Of a stretch of 61,850 nt of DNA, positions 7,971-15,899 are shown one piece after another. Origin of the DNA: CBDUEV01 sp965366365 (lineage in GTDB: Bacteria > Actinomycetota > Acidimicrobiia > Spongiisociales > JAENVV01); contig CBDUEV010000011.1 in NCBI GenBank assembly GCA_965366365.1, positions 1 to 61,850 of the forward strand, given 5' to 3'. The position numbers and the translations under genes are program-made. The first letter of the stretch is position 1; the number at the start of each line of letters is the position of its first letter. The notes under the pieces are model-generated. The model was not told the origin of the DNA and ran no database searches. It was given only the letters and a program-made list of their open reading frames with translations.

Positions 7971-9935
7971 TCACAGTTTCCCGATGGCGGCAACGCTGTC
8001 GGGGTTCTCCAGGCTCGAGAGGTCGCCGGGATCCTTGCCCAGTGCTCGCGCCTTGATGACCCGGCGCATGATCTTGGCGGAGCGGGTTCGCGGAAGGTCC
8101 TCCACGAACCGAATCGCCTTGGGCCGAAACGGCTTGCCGAGATGGTCTGCCACGTGGTCGGCAAGGATGTCGGCGAGGAGGTCGTCGGCCGCGGTGGGGT
8201 CGTCGAGGACCACGAAGACCACGACCGCCTCTCCCTTGATCTCGTCGGGCACGCCGATAGCCGAAGCCATGACCACGGACGGGTGAGCGACGACGATGCT
8301 CTCCACCTCGGCGGGCCCGAGGCGCTTTCCTCCTACGTTGAGCGTCTCATCCGATCGACCGTGGAGGTACCAGAAACCGTCATCGTCGACCGTGGCCCAA
8401 TCGCCGTGGACCCAGATGTCATCCCACCGACTCCAATAAGTGGCGAGGTAGCGGTCGCGATCTTGCCAGAAGCCACGCGTGATGCCCGGCCATGAGTCCC
8501 TCACCACCAGTTCCCCAACCGAACCACGCACAGGGTGACCGTGCTGGTCGAACACGTCGACCGGGACGCCCAGCGCCGGGCCGCCCAACGAGGTCGGCTT
8601 GATGCCCTGAAGCAGGTTGACCGAGAGAAGGCATGCCCCGATCTCGGTGCCACCCGAGATATTGACGATCGGGACGCGGTCGCCTCCAACCGCCCGAAAC
8701 AGCCACCACCACGGGTCCGGATTCCATGGCTCGCCGGTACTACCGAAACATCGGAGCGAGCTGAGGTCGTGGCGGTGGGGAAACTCCTCTCCCTGACCCT
8801 GGATGGAACGCACGAAGGTCGGCGAAAGACCCAGCGCGGTGATGCGATGACGCTCCACCAGATCCCACACTCGGCCGGCGTCCGGATTGTCAGGCGAGCC
8901 GTCGTAGGTGACCACCGTTGCTCCGTTGCCGAGTCCGGCGATGACCGTCCACTGTCCCATCACCCAACCCATGTCGGTCAACCACAGGTGCCGGTCGCCG
9001 GGTTGAATGTCGAGCTGGAACGCTCCCTCCTGGACGATCTTGACGGTCAACCCGCCGTGAACATGGACGATGCCTTTCGGGGGCCCGGTCGTGCCGGACG
9101 TGTACGTGAGCAGCACGGGATCCTCGGTGTTCGTTTCCACCGCCGGTATCGGAACGGCGGCGTCGACCAGTTGCTCGAACCAGGAGTCTCGGGAATCGGT
9201 CCAGGGCAGGTCGGGATCGGGCGCGGGAGCCGTCCGGACGACGAGCACCTTCGGTGCGATCTCGGTGAGTTCGAGAGCGGCGTCGGCGGTGGCTTTCATC
9301 GGGACCATGCGCCCACGCCGCTCGACACCGTCGCCCACGACCACCAGCACGGGGCGGGCCGAGGTGAGCCGGGACGCGAACGCCTCCGGACCGAAGCCGG
9401 AGAAGACGGGAACGAAGATGGCGCCGATCCGGGCGATGGCCAGCATGAACACCACGGCTGCCTGCCCGAGGGGAAGAAACACGACCACCCTGTCGCCCCG
9501 GTCCACACCGAGGTCGGCCAGTACCGCCGCGGTGCGTCCGACTCGGTCCTGTAGTTGGCGGAAGGTCAGACGGGAGATCTCGCCCCGCTCGTTCTCCGAA
9601 ATGACCGCCGGTCGATCGGGAACGCGGGCCGCCCAGCGGTCCACACACACCTCGGAGAGGTTCAACGAACCGTCAGGAAACCAGGTGGTCCATTGCGGTC
9701 CACGGGAGCGATCGGCCACCACCCCGTAGGGCCGCTGGAAGGGGATTTCGAGGAACCGCACGGTGGCATCCCAGAACCAGTCCGGGTCGGACAACGACCG
9801 CTCGACCAGATCTTGGTAGGTGCCGATGCCTTCGGCTCGCATGAATCGTGCCGTGACGGTCGCGGAAGCCCTTGTCTCGTCGGCCCTCCACACGATTTCC
9901 GAGGAGCGGGTCGGTTTCGGTGCAGCGTCCGGCAC
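7971..9935 (-). CDS. AMP-forming acyl-CoA synthetase, acetyl/acetoacetyl-CoA synthetase-like (654 aa)
   Basis: ANL-superfamily adenylating enzyme. It has an acetyl-CoA-synthetase-type N-terminal region (PDWFWDATVRF near 51-61), the phosphate-binding loop LTYTSGTTGPPKG at about 276-288, an ISGGTEIG segment near 430 (A5-type aromatic/TE motif), GDWA near 517, and the C-terminal catalytic Lys in RTRSAKIMRR near 620. The reaction is carboxylate + ATP + CoA to acyl-CoA. Length and architecture match the acetyl/propionyl/acetoacetyl group, but it differs from the second synthetase at 54939, so a distinct short-chain acid is likely. It starts with GTG, 20 bases after the unknown gene on the same strand, suggesting an operon. 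Confidence 0.88.
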   Translation of the reverse strand: MPDAAPKPTRSSEIVWRADETRASATVTARFMRAEGIGTYQDLVERSLSDPDWFWDATVRFLEIPFQRPYGVVADRSRGPQWTTWFPDGSLNLSEVCVDRWAARVPDRPAVISENERGEISRLTFRQLQDRVGRTAAVLADLGVDRGDRVVVFLPLGQAAVVFMLAIARIGAIFVPVFSGFGPEAFASRLTSARPVLVVVGDGVERRGRMVPMKATADAALELTEIAPKVLVVRTAPAPDPDLPWTDSRDSWFEQLVDAAVPIPAVETNTEDPVLLTYTSGTTGPPKGIVHVHGGLTVKIVQEGAFQLDIQPGDRHLWLTDMGWVMGQWTVIAGLGNGATVVTYDGSPDNPDAGRVWDLVERHRITALGLSPTFVRSIQGQGEEFPHRHDLSSLRCFGSTGEPWNPDPWWWLFRAVGGDRVPIVNISGGTEIGACLLSVNLLQGIKPTSLGGPALGVPVDVFDQHGHPVRGSVGELVVRDSWPGITRGFWQDRDRYLATYWSRWDDIWVHGDWATVDDDGFWYLHGRSDETLNVGGKRLGPAEVESIVVAHPSVVMASAIGVPDEIKGEAVVVFVVLDDPTAADDLLADILADHVADHLGKPFRPKAIRFVEDLPRTRSAKIMRRVIKARALGKDPGDLSSLENPDSVAAIGKL

Positions 9936-9955
9936 AGTGAGATTCCCGTCCGACC

Positions 9956-10837
9956 TCAGTCGGGGAGGATGAAACCCAACTCGGTCAACCCTTCGATGGC
10001 CGCTCCGGGATTGGACAGTTCGATGGCGTTCAATTCTGTCCAGCGGAGGTGTCCCAGCTCATCACGCCCGGCCGAACGCTGATCGACCTGGAACGCCCGA
10101 TCGTCGAGTGAAAAGGCGGCCGGGTTGGTTTCGCGGAGAATCAGTTCGACCTCGGCGCGATCAGACCCGAAGGCGTAGGCCGCCAACACGTTCACGATGC
10201 CGGGGCCTTCGGAGGTGCTGATCGGACGTGTCAGCCCACCCCGGAGACGAGTGCGGATCCTTGCGTCCTGAGCCTCGGCGATGAAGGACGCCAGAAGTGG
10301 AGCCCAGCCGGGAGTGCCGGGATCGACAACGGCGGCAGCCCGAAGACGGGGTCCGGCGAGGTCCAGCTCAGCCACCAGCGACTCCAAGGAGGTGAGGACG
10401 CTTCGCTCGTTGAGTAGTTCCACCTCGAAATAGACCGGTGTGTCGCCCGTGGCCGTCATGGCGATGTTCACCCCGTGTCGCAGGCCGGCGCCCATCGGAA
10501 GTCGAGTGTCGAAATGGCGTATCTTCGCCTTGGTGCGGATCCCAAAGACCTGGGCGGTGGCGACACCTGCGCGGGTGGCCGCCACCCACTCGGGGTCCGG
10601 AAAATCGAGTGAGATCCCCACGGGCCAGATCCCGACGTCGTTTCCCGCGCTCGTGATGTACTCGTCCAGCCGATTGACCGAGACCGAGAACGGCCCGGTC
10701 GCCCAGGCATGCGGCCCCTCCCAGAGCCGGCGGTAGCCGTCGACGGCGGACGGCATCGGGAAGACCGTGTCGGTAGCGGCGCCGTACTCGAAGAGTCGGA
10801 AGAAGGCGGCAGAGCGGGCGTCGGTGGGAGCGTCCAT
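9956..10837 (-). CDS. Conserved hypothetical protein (293 aa)
   Basis: I do not recognise a family. The protein looks cytoplasmic, with no signal peptide or membrane segment. It carries Trp/Pro-rich and Arg-rich stretches and a Gly-rich LPMGAGLRHGVN segment near residue 115. ATG 10837 is preferred because TAGGGT lies seven bases upstream; a TTG at 10855 would add six residues. It lies between the IYD-like nitroreductase (42 bases upstream) and the acyl-CoA synthetase (20 bases downstream), all on the minus strand, so it may act in the same catabolic pathway. Function unknown. Confidence 0.65.
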   Translation of the reverse strand: MDAPTDARSAAFFRLFEYGAATDTVFPMPSAVDGYRRLWEGPHAWATGPFSVSVNRLDEYITSAGNDVGIWPVGISLDFPDPEWVAATRAGVATAQVFGIRTKAKIRHFDTRLPMGAGLRHGVNIAMTATGDTPVYFEVELLNERSVLTSLESLVAELDLAGPRLRAAAVVDPGTPGWAPLLASFIAEAQDARIRTRLRGGLTRPISTSEGPGIVNVLAAYAFGSDRAEVELILRETNPAAFSLDDRAFQVDQRSAGRDELGHLRWTELNAIELSNPGAAIEGLTELGFILPD

Positions 10838-10844
10838 AGGCGAA

Positions 10845-10850
10845 ACCCTA
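10845..10850 (-). promoter_or_regulatory. Putative -10 box (TAGGGT) before the unknown gene
   Basis: On the minus strand TAGGGT ends seven bases before ATG 10837, with no Shine-Dalgarno sequence; leaderless-type spacing. Confidence 0.4.
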
Positions 10851-10879
10851 CCCAAGGAATCCCAGATCAGCGGGACCTA

Positions 10880-11569
10880 TCACAAGAACTCGACCATCAC
10901 CTCGGACAGTGGTTTTCTGGTGAGGGCGGGCACGGTGCAATCGTCGGCCGGGTACCCGACCGGAAAGAGCGCAAACGGGCGCTCATTCTCGGGCCGGCCG
11001 AGAACCCGGGTGAGGAACGCCATCGGCGAAGGCGTATGGGAGAGGGTGGCCAGACCGGCATGGTGAAGAGCCGCGACGAAGAGACCGGCGGCCATCCCGA
11101 CGCTCTCTTTCACGTAGAAATTCTTGATTCGAGTGCCCTCCGGGCTGATTCCGTATCGTTGCTCGAACAGCACCACGATCCACGGTGCGGTCTCGAGAAA
11201 GGGCTTCCGCCAGTCGGTACCCAGTGGGGCAAGTGCCTCCCGCCAGTCGGGCGGGAGGCGGCCCCCCTCGTAGTTCTGGCGTTCTTCCGACTCGGCTGCT
11301 TCTCGGATCTTGGCTTTGATCTCCGGATCGCCGATCACCACGAAGGTCCATGGCTGCCGGTGAGCTCCGGATGGAGCGGTGGACGCAGTCCGGATGGCGA
11401 GATCGACGACCGAACGCGGAACCGCGGTATCCGCGAACATTCTCACCGAGCGGCGGGTGTCCATTTCCTCGAAGAACTCTGCGGCGCGTCGCTCCATCTC
11501 GACGACGTCCAGATGGGCAGGCCGGTAGGGAATGAACGGGTGGTGGCGATCGTCCGGTGAAGGGGTCAT
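10880..11569 (-). CDS. Nitroreductase-family protein, iodotyrosine deiodinase-like (229 aa)
   Basis: FMN-dependent nitroreductase fold with TRRSVRMFADT (about 38-48) for FMN phosphate binding and APSGAHRQPWTF (about 65-76), both characteristic of the group containing bacterial iodotyrosine deiodinase (IYD) homologues. The long NFYVKESVGMAAGLF segment, LATLSHTPSPM and LGRPENERPF also match that subgroup from memory. IYD enzymes reductively dehalogenate halotyrosines; bacterial members may act on other halophenols. The gene follows the MFS gene by ten bases on the same strand, so a transporter-enzyme unit is possible. TAAGGT upstream overlaps the MFS stop codon, so its promoter role is doubtful. 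Confidence 0.82.
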   Translation of the reverse strand: MTPSPDDRHHPFIPYRPAHLDVVEMERRAAEFFEEMDTRRSVRMFADTAVPRSVVDLAIRTASTAPSGAHRQPWTFVVIGDPEIKAKIREAAESEERQNYEGGRLPPDWREALAPLGTDWRKPFLETAPWIVVLFEQRYGISPEGTRIKNFYVKESVGMAAGLFVAALHHAGLATLSHTPSPMAFLTRVLGRPENERPFALFPVGYPADDCTVPALTRKPLSEVMVEFL

Positions 11570-11579
11570 CCCAGGGACC

Positions 11580-13001
11580 TTATCCCACAGGCGGCGAGGA
11601 GCGCGCCGCCAGGATCGCCCGAGCTGCCGCGATGTCCTCCGGCGCCGTTCGGGCGGCTCGCCAGTAGGCGTATCCCGTTGGCAGGAAGAACACCTGAAAC
11701 GCCGCCAAACCGACTACATAGTTGAGGGGCTCGTCGAACCATCCGAGCAAACTCGCCGCTGCCACCCCCGTCAGGAGATTCCCGAACCCTCGTCCGATGC
11801 CGTTGGCCAGGTTGGCCGCTCCGAAGACCGTGCCACGGTGCTCGGGCAGGTTCACGTCGGCGATCAGGGCGAACCAGTTGGGTGAGTCCGCCGAGGTGAG
11901 AACGAGGGCGGCGATCGACATGCCGAAGGCCAGCGCCACCCATGGGTTGGTCACCAGGCTGACGAGGACCTCACCGACGAGAGAACTCGTGGTCCCCCCT
12001 TCGGCAAGAGGGGTGACCTCCAGACCGCGCAAAGGAACGAAGAAGAACACGAGAAAGAACGGTACGGCCCCCAGGATCCCGATCATCGAGAGGTAGGCGC
12101 GGCCGCGCAGGTTCCGAGCCTGCCAGCGGTCGCCGAGGTGCCCTGCCACGATCGAGGAGACGGCCGCCAGCTGAAAGATCGCCGCGAACATCCCTCCGAC
12201 GCGAGTGGCGGTGGCCACGTCGTAGCCCTCGGCGGCTACTTTGGCTTGATACAGAAGTGGTACCCACACCAGAGAGCCGTAGGCGACCTGGGCGGTCAGT
12301 CCCTGCAAGATCAGCCAGCGATTGGTCTTCTTCTTCAATAGGCCCGGAAGTTGTGAACGGTCGATGACGAACTCGGCGCCGGTGGGCGAAATGGCAGACT
12401 CGGATCTGCCCCGCTCCGGATCGAAGGTGGTCAGGTAGAGACCGGCGAACAGAACGCCGGCGCCGGCCAGCCACAAGAAAGGCACCCGCCATTGCTCGGC
12501 CCCGAGCTGGCTGGCCACCAGACCTCCCGCCAACCCCCCGGCGCCTTGCGAGAGACCCCAGAAGCTCATGGCCAGGCCTCTTCGACCAGGGCGGATGAAA
12601 TCCGAGATGACCGAGAACCCGACGGAGGCGATCGAACCCAGCCCGACGGCGGTCATCGACTGCCACCACCACAGGCCGGCCAGGGACCCGGCGGTGCCGC
12701 TGGCAGCCGTGCCTACCGCCCAGATCACGGTCCCGTACAAGAGCAGGCGTTTGCGGCTCGAGCGATCTCCCCAGTACCCCCACGCCACCGCGGTCAGTGC
12801 CGTGATGAGGATCACGGAAGCGGTGACCACACCCAGCGACGACTCGGGGACCCCGAGGTCCTCGGCAACGGGGAGCAGCATGTTCGGGAGGAGCAGCATG
12901 GCCGCGTTGTCCAGCGAAGCCAGCACCACGAAGATGACCACGGTATAGATGACGTGGGGCTGCGATCCCCACCACGGTGGCCGGCTCTTCATGGCCGCCA
13001 T
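11580..13001 (-). CDS. MFS transporter (473 aa)
   Basis: Integral membrane protein with about 12 predicted helices and MFS signatures: a cytoplasmic loop GYWGDRSSRKR between helices 2 and 3 (G-x-x-x-D-R-x-x-R/K-R motif A), an N-terminal helix with LASLDNAAMLLLP, and a second motif-A-like GHLGDRWQARNLRGR in the C-terminal half. It is likely a proton-driven exporter or importer of a small organic molecule. ATG 13001 and 12992 are both possible starts. It lies between a membrane protein gene (45 bases upstream) and the IYD-like gene (10 bases downstream) on the minus strand, which suggests co-transcription. Substrate unknown. Confidence 0.88.
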   Translation of the reverse strand: MAAMKSRPPWWGSQPHVIYTVVIFVVLASLDNAAMLLLPNMLLPVAEDLGVPESSLGVVTASVILITALTAVAWGYWGDRSSRKRLLLYGTVIWAVGTAASGTAGSLAGLWWWQSMTAVGLGSIASVGFSVISDFIRPGRRGLAMSFWGLSQGAGGLAGGLVASQLGAEQWRVPFLWLAGAGVLFAGLYLTTFDPERGRSESAISPTGAEFVIDRSQLPGLLKKKTNRWLILQGLTAQVAYGSLVWVPLLYQAKVAAEGYDVATATRVGGMFAAIFQLAAVSSIVAGHLGDRWQARNLRGRAYLSMIGILGAVPFFLVFFFVPLRGLEVTPLAEGGTTSSLVGEVLVSLVTNPWVALAFGMSIAALVLTSADSPNWFALIADVNLPEHRGTVFGAANLANGIGRGFGNLLTGVAAASLLGWFDEPLNYVVGLAAFQVFFLPTGYAYWRAARTAPEDIAAARAILAARSSPPVG

Positions 13002-13045
13002 TCTGGTCGAGCGGCCCGGGCGGCGCGCCTCGACCACTCCGCGGC

Positions 13046-13882
13046 TCAGCGAGGGGACTGTTGTCCGCCGGGGACCACACCACGATGCACCAAGGCCAGC
13101 GAGAGCATGGCCACCCAACCGGGTGCGACACCGACGATGCCCGGCTGGCCGGTCAACGCCGCGGCGAGCAGACCGACCAGGGTGAGGCGGCGGGCGCTGG
13201 CCAGCCGGACCGGGTCGAGCGGCTTCTTCGTGATGTCGGCCAAGGACGAAAGAGATGGCCGAAGCGGCGTGGACGCCGCCGCGATCAACCCGATGCCGAG
13301 CACCGTCCACGCACCCGGAGAGGGAGGCGACCACCCGGCTTGGCCGGTCATCGCCGCCACAGCGGTGGCGCCGCCGGCGATCAGCGCCGCCACCGACCTG
13401 CCGAATCGGGCCGCCTCTCCCGGTAGTTGGCGATCGCGGGCGAGGGAAAAGGCCAGAACCATTGCCAAGCCCCAGCCGCCGGGCCGAGACCCGAGGTAGA
13501 CGCCGAGAGCCAGCAGTCCCGCCAAGTCGAGGAGGCGAAGGGGGTGGCCGGTCGGTCGAAGGAGAACACGACCGATGAACAGAACCCCAACCATCAACAC
13601 CAGAGCGGGCGATCCCAGCCACAGGCTGGTGGCGATGGAGGCCAGCCCAGCCATGAACGCGGTGACGGGTGCATCAGGGTCCAATTCACGGCCGAGTGCC
13701 CAGGCGAGAAAAGCCCCGACTCCGGCGGCAAGCGCAGCGCTCCCGATCTCGACGGTGGGAACCTGCCTCCCGACAGCCGCCGCCGCACCGATGGCAGCCG
13801 CCAGGACAGTCAAGCCGACGGCTTGGCGGTTGGAGGCGTGCCGAAGGTCGATGGGACGGCCGAGAGCGGTGAAGTGGTGCAC
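13046..13882 (-). CDS. Multi-span membrane protein of unknown function (278 aa)
   Basis: Ala/Gly/Leu-rich protein with about eight predicted hydrophobic segments separated by short Arg-containing loops, and a short N-terminal tail with His and Arg. No known transporter motif is visible. GTG 13882 is the start; TAACTT lies six bases upstream, in leaderless spacing. It is the first gene of a minus-strand series (membrane protein, MFS transporter, IYD-like enzyme). Function unknown. Confidence 0.7.
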   Translation of the reverse strand: MHHFTALGRPIDLRHASNRQAVGLTVLAAAIGAAAAVGRQVPTVEIGSAALAAGVGAFLAWALGRELDPDAPVTAFMAGLASIATSLWLGSPALVLMVGVLFIGRVLLRPTGHPLRLLDLAGLLALGVYLGSRPGGWGLAMVLAFSLARDRQLPGEAARFGRSVAALIAGGATAVAAMTGQAGWSPPSPGAWTVLGIGLIAAASTPLRPSLSSLADITKKPLDPVRLASARRLTLVGLLAAALTGQPGIVGVAPGWVAMLSLALVHRGVVPGGQQSPR

Positions 13883-13888
13883 GGGAAG

Positions 13889-13894
13889 AAGTTA
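13889..13894 (-). promoter_or_regulatory. Putative -10 box (TAACTT) before the membrane protein gene
   Basis: On the minus strand TAACTT ends six bases before GTG 13882; no Shine-Dalgarno sequence. Confidence 0.4.
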
Positions 13895-14008
13895 CCTTCG
13901 GTCCGCCGGCCGCGTGAAACGCCGGCTGGGTTCAGGTCGGCCTTCCTCGCCCGGGTCCGTTGCCGCGGACAGGATGGCCGGCACGGTGGTCGTGACGGCG
14001 CCCCCGGC

Positions 14009-14494
14009 TCAATCGCGGAAGTTGATGTACTGAAGGGGAAGCCGAAAGTCCATCGACTTCAGGTGGGCGATGACCTCCTGGAGCTCATCCCTCTTCTTGG
14101 CGCTCACCCTGAGCTGATCGCCTTGGATCTGGACCTGCACCTTCAGCTTCATGTCGCGGATCTGCTTGTTGAGTTCCTTGGCGGCATCCTGCGGGATCCC
14201 GGATGCGAGCTCGAAGGTCGCCCGCACACGACCACCCGAGGCCGGTTTCGGCTCTCCGCCTGACAGCACCTTGAGATCGACTCCTCGTCTCACCAGCTTG
14301 GACTGCAGCACGTCGACCGCTGCCTCGAGTCGGCCTTCCGAGGCTGACTCCACCGTCAGGCCGTCCTCGCCAAGCGTGATGGTGGTGTCGGTGCCGCGAA
14401 AGTCATAGCGAGTGGTGGTCTCGCGCATCGCCTGGTCGACGGCATTGCGTACTTCTTGCATATTGATTTCAGAAACCACGTCAAATGAAGGCAT
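14009..14494 (-). CDS. YajQ-family nucleotide-binding protein (161 aa)
   Basis: Full-length match to the UPF0234/YajQ family: N-terminal MPSFDVVSEINMQEVRNAVD, TTRYDFRGTDTTI near residue 27, KLVRRGVDLK near 66, and a C-terminal KSMDFRLPLQYINFRD that ends at the family's usual last residues. YajQ proteins bind nucleotides and, in Xanthomonas, cyclic di-GMP, acting as transcription co-regulators; whether this one binds c-di-GMP cannot be told here. TATCGT lies six bases before the ATG. It is followed upstream on the minus strand by the Bpa gene, with 28 bases between them. Confidence 0.93.
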   Translation of the reverse strand: MPSFDVVSEINMQEVRNAVDQAMRETTTRYDFRGTDTTITLGEDGLTVESASEGRLEAAVDVLQSKLVRRGVDLKVLSGGEPKPASGGRVRATFELASGIPQDAAKELNKQIRDMKLKVQVQIQGDQLRVSAKKRDELQEVIAHLKSMDFRLPLQYINFRD

Positions 14495-14500
14495 GGGGCG

Positions 14501-14506
14501 ACGATA
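14501..14506 (-). promoter_or_regulatory. Putative -10 box (TATCGT) before yajQ
   Basis: TATCGT on the minus strand, six bases before the ATG at 14494; leaderless-type spacing. Confidence 0.42.
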
Positions 14507-14522
14507 TCAGACCACCGGCGGT

Positions 14523-15014
14523 TCAGAGATAGACGCCCGGGTACTGACGCTCCGAAGGGTTGCCGCTTTCCAGGGCGCGCCGCTGCATTTCCTGCAGCTG
14601 TGCCTGGGTGGCGAGCTGTTGACTCACCAGGCTGGCCTGGATGCCGTGGAACAAGCCCTCCAGCCACCCGACCAGCTGAGCCTGGGCGATCCTCAGCTCG
14701 GACTCCGTTGGTGTTTCCGACGTAAGGGGAAGGAAGATGTCGTTGAACTCTTCGCGAAGGTCATCTGAGAGGATGTCGGCCAGCTCGGCGAGGGTCCGCT
14801 CGTGCACGTCGAGCAGGCGCCGACGGCCGGCCGGGTCGAGCGGCGCCTGGCGGACCTCTTCGAGCATGGCGCGGGTCATCGAGGCGATGCGGATGATCTT
14901 GGTGGGTTGCGATACCGAGTTTCCCGGGAGATCGGGATCTGCCGGATCGGAGCCGTCTTCGGCTTGCTCGATGGCGTCGGGGCGGATCGCCTCGTCGTTG
15001 GCGGATTCACTCAT
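14523..15014 (-). CDS. bpa: Bacterial proteasome activator Bpa-like protein (163 aa)
   Basis: Matches the actinobacterial proteasome activator Bpa/PafE (DUF2587): an acidic, disordered N-terminal 40 residues, a helical core (TRAMLEEVRQAPLDPAGRRRL, LSDDLREEFNDIFLPL, QLVGWLEGLFHGIQASL) and a C-terminal tail ending in GVYL. Known Bpa forms a dodecameric ring that opens the 20S core ATP-independently through a GQYL tail; here Gln is replaced by Val. Bpa implies a 20S proteasome elsewhere in the genome, consistent with actinobacteria; none is in the window. TAGGGT lies six bases before the ATG. Confidence 0.92.
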   Translation of the reverse strand: MSESANDEAIRPDAIEQAEDGSDPADPDLPGNSVSQPTKIIRIASMTRAMLEEVRQAPLDPAGRRRLLDVHERTLAELADILSDDLREEFNDIFLPLTSETPTESELRIAQAQLVGWLEGLFHGIQASLVSQQLATQAQLQEMQRRALESGNPSERQYPGVYL

Positions 15015-15020
15015 GCCCTC

Positions 15021-15026
15021 ACCCTA
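15021..15026 (-). promoter_or_regulatory. Putative -10 box (TAGGGT) before bpa
   Basis: TAGGGT on the minus strand, six bases before ATG 15014. TTGACA lies one base upstream of it, too close to serve as its -35. Confidence 0.42.
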
Positions 15027-15078
15027 GTGTCAACTTGCCGGTGCGCTTCGGCTGTCGACTGGGCGGTGCCTGACAGGT

Positions 15079-15825
15079 TCACCGCGTACCTCTCTGGAGT
15101 TTCTCGGCGAGCACCCGGAGCAGAAAATCCTCGTCCGACCGGGGGCGATCCGTGATGTGGATTCGATTTTTGATGTGAAGGGCCAGTCGGGCTGCCAGGC
15201 GCTCCCGGGTGGCCTCATCGAGCTCAGGGCGGCGTTCGAAGTACCTCCTGATCGCTACTACTTCGAGCTCGCTGAGAGCCGAGACATCCCAGCTGGTGTC
15301 GAGGGGCAGGTCGATCGTGGCCAGGTACCGGAGATCCGAGCGTGGGGGTGATTCTCGAATCACCATCGTTCCGGCCACGACGTCGCCGATCCTCTGATTG
15401 AGGCTGGTGGCCAGGATGGAGGTCAACCCCACGACATAGAAAGCCGGAAGAAGATCGATGATGCGAAACAGGTTTCTCAGCGACGCCGTGGTGAGGGAGA
15501 TCGGCTGGCCGCCTGTGGTGACCACCCTGATACCCAGGGCGCTCTTGCCGGGGGTCTTGCCTGCGCCGAAACGCTCGAAGGCGGTCGGATAGCCGAAGAA
15601 GACGAGGGCCAGCCAGAGCGACTGGACGGCGATGATAACCAGCTCCGAGTCGGTGCCGCCGCCCAGGACGGCCAGGCTGAACAACCCTGAGCCAACTAGG
15701 AACAACATGCCTTGGATGAGGCTGTCGAGGGCCGTGGCGATGATCCGGGAACCAGCCCCGGCCAAGGTGAGCTCCAACGCCACCCCCTCCGGTGTAGCGA
15801 TCCTCACGCGGTCATCGAGCTGCAT
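15079..15825 (-). CDS. RDD-family membrane protein (248 aa)
   Basis: The N-terminus (MQLDDRVRIATPEGVALEL) is typical of actinobacterial RDD proteins. It is followed by GSRIIATALDSLIQG, where Arg and Asp of the RDD motif sit at about residues 30-37. Three hydrophobic segments follow, with FGAGKTPGKSALGIRVV in the second half of the RDD domain and the NQRIGDVVAGT motif near residue 145. The C-terminal 80 residues are charged and helical. ATG 15825 is preferred because TAGGTT lies eight bases upstream; ATG 15846 would add seven residues. RDD genes often neighbour SpoIIM and MoxR/DUF58 genes, as here. Confidence 0.88.
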   Translation of the reverse strand: MQLDDRVRIATPEGVALELTLAGAGSRIIATALDSLIQGMLFLVGSGLFSLAVLGGGTDSELVIIAVQSLWLALVFFGYPTAFERFGAGKTPGKSALGIRVVTTGGQPISLTTASLRNLFRIIDLLPAFYVVGLTSILATSLNQRIGDVVAGTMVIRESPPRSDLRYLATIDLPLDTSWDVSALSELEVVAIRRYFERRPELDEATRERLAARLALHIKNRIHITDRPRSDEDFLLRVLAEKLQRGTR

Positions 15826-15833
15826 GACCGAGC

Positions 15834-15839
15834 AACCTA
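15834..15839 (-). promoter_or_regulatory. Putative -10 box (TAGGTT) before the RDD gene
   Basis: TAGGTT on the minus strand, eight bases before ATG 15825; leaderless-type spacing. Confidence 0.4.
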
Positions 15840-15899
15840 GAGGCATTCCGCGGACCGTGCGAGCGGGAATTCGCCACCGCCTGCTCAAACAAACCCTTG

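Noticed and set aside
12492..13499. 335-codon plus-strand open frame
   Set aside because: Antisense to the MFS transporter and membrane protein genes; composition is Arg/Pro/Gly-rich as in shadow frames.
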